NCBI GenBank assembly: GCA_041844735.1
Contig: JBGZBP010000008.1
Location: 1 to 64,000, forward strand
DNA length: 64,000 bases
Direction: 5' to 3'
Source of the DNA: CAJPNN01 sp041844735
GTDB taxonomy: Bacteria > Bacillota > Clostridia > Peptostreptococcales > Anaerovoracaceae
The notes under the pieces were generated by a model that saw only the letters and a list, made by a program, of their open reading frames with translations, was not told the origin of the DNA and searched no databases. Positions 63,911 through 64,000 of this stretch are shown here, piece after piece (positions within the stretch are counted from its first letter, which is position 1; the number at the start of each line of letters is the position of its first letter). A program made the position numbers and the translations under genes.

Positions 63911-64000
63911 ATGCGAGATAAGAAACATTATTCGATAGGTGAAGTGAGTGAAATATGCAATGTTACCAGAAAGGCATTGAGATTTTACGATAAAATCGGC
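63911..64000 (+). CDS. MerR-family regulator, N-terminus only (cut by window end)
   Basis: Thirty codons are visible: YSIGEVSEICNVTRKALRFYDKIG is the typical MerR helix-turn-helix with the first wing beginning. AAGGAGGGGTG precedes the ATG. The effector domain lies outside the window. Its place after DUF4125 suggests that it regulates this cluster. Confidence 0.88.
   Translation, partial: MRDKKHYSIGEVSEICNVTRKALRFYDKIG

Noticed and set aside
1..64000. tRNA, rRNA, CRISPR arrays, insertion sequences, prophage
   Set aside because: None was seen on reading both strands: no regular repeats with spacers, no transposase or integrase motifs, no tRNA cloverleaf noticed. Short or diverged elements could have been missed.

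Overview
The window is AT-rich DNA from a low-GC, Gram-positive, probably anaerobic member of the Clostridia. The signs are: almost all genes on one strand in tight operons with AAGGAGG-type ribosome binding sites, a PolC-type replicase, T-box and L-box leaders, an mreBCD–PBP2–minD block, a class I desulfoferrodoxin, NrdR, an LtaS-type sulfatase and meso-diaminopimelate biosynthesis through a one-step dehydrogenase. I cannot place it to genus. I see no tRNA or rRNA genes, CRISPR array, insertion sequence or prophage.

Layout. 1-184 is the 3' end of a membrane-protein gene. 205-463 is a promoter, lysine riboswitch and terminator that lead into lysA-dapA-dapB-ddh (489-4447). 4576-10191 is a compact Tad-like pilus/secretion operon: a CpaB-like SAF protein, a CpaE-like ATPase, a CpaF-like ATPase, TadB- and TadC-like membrane proteins, and four small proteins that all begin with the same short pilin-like helix. 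Two CPBP membrane proteases follow (10440-12048). Next are a threonine T-box leader and thrS, a Crp/Fnr regulator, a secreted GHL10 hydrolase-like protein, nrdR, cmk, a DUF1015 protein and a split chromate transporter (12045-20134). 20170-30403 is the shape and division block: radC, mreBCD, a very long PBP2, minD, a Tet(M)-like GTPase fused to a YacP/Rae1-type NYN nuclease, and a DUF4097 protein.

30453-40521 is a housekeeping run in which translation (pyrH, frr), isoprenoid/envelope lipid (uppS, cdsA, dxr, rseP, ispG) and replication (polC) genes are chained. The PolC lacks the internal proofreading exonuclease. 40535-46222 holds desulfoferrodoxin, tcdA, cysK, split coaB/coaC, mnmA and plsX. 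46215-54361 holds rnc, smc, ftsY, der, plsY and gpsA, ended by a bidirectional terminator facing the only confident minus-strand gene, nhaC. 55864-61509 holds an orphan small protein, an LTA-synthase-like sulfatase, rmuC, a metallophosphoesterase and deoB. The right edge (61526-64000) is a TPR / DUF4037 nucleotidyltransferase-like / DUF4125 / MerR cluster of unknown function, cut by the window end.

Most likely to reward follow-up: the ribosomal-protection GTPase–NYN nuclease fusion (26918-29518), the exonuclease-less PolC (36784-40521), the minimal Tad-like locus with leaderless pilin-like subunits (4667-10191), and the TPR–DUF4037–DUF4125 cluster.
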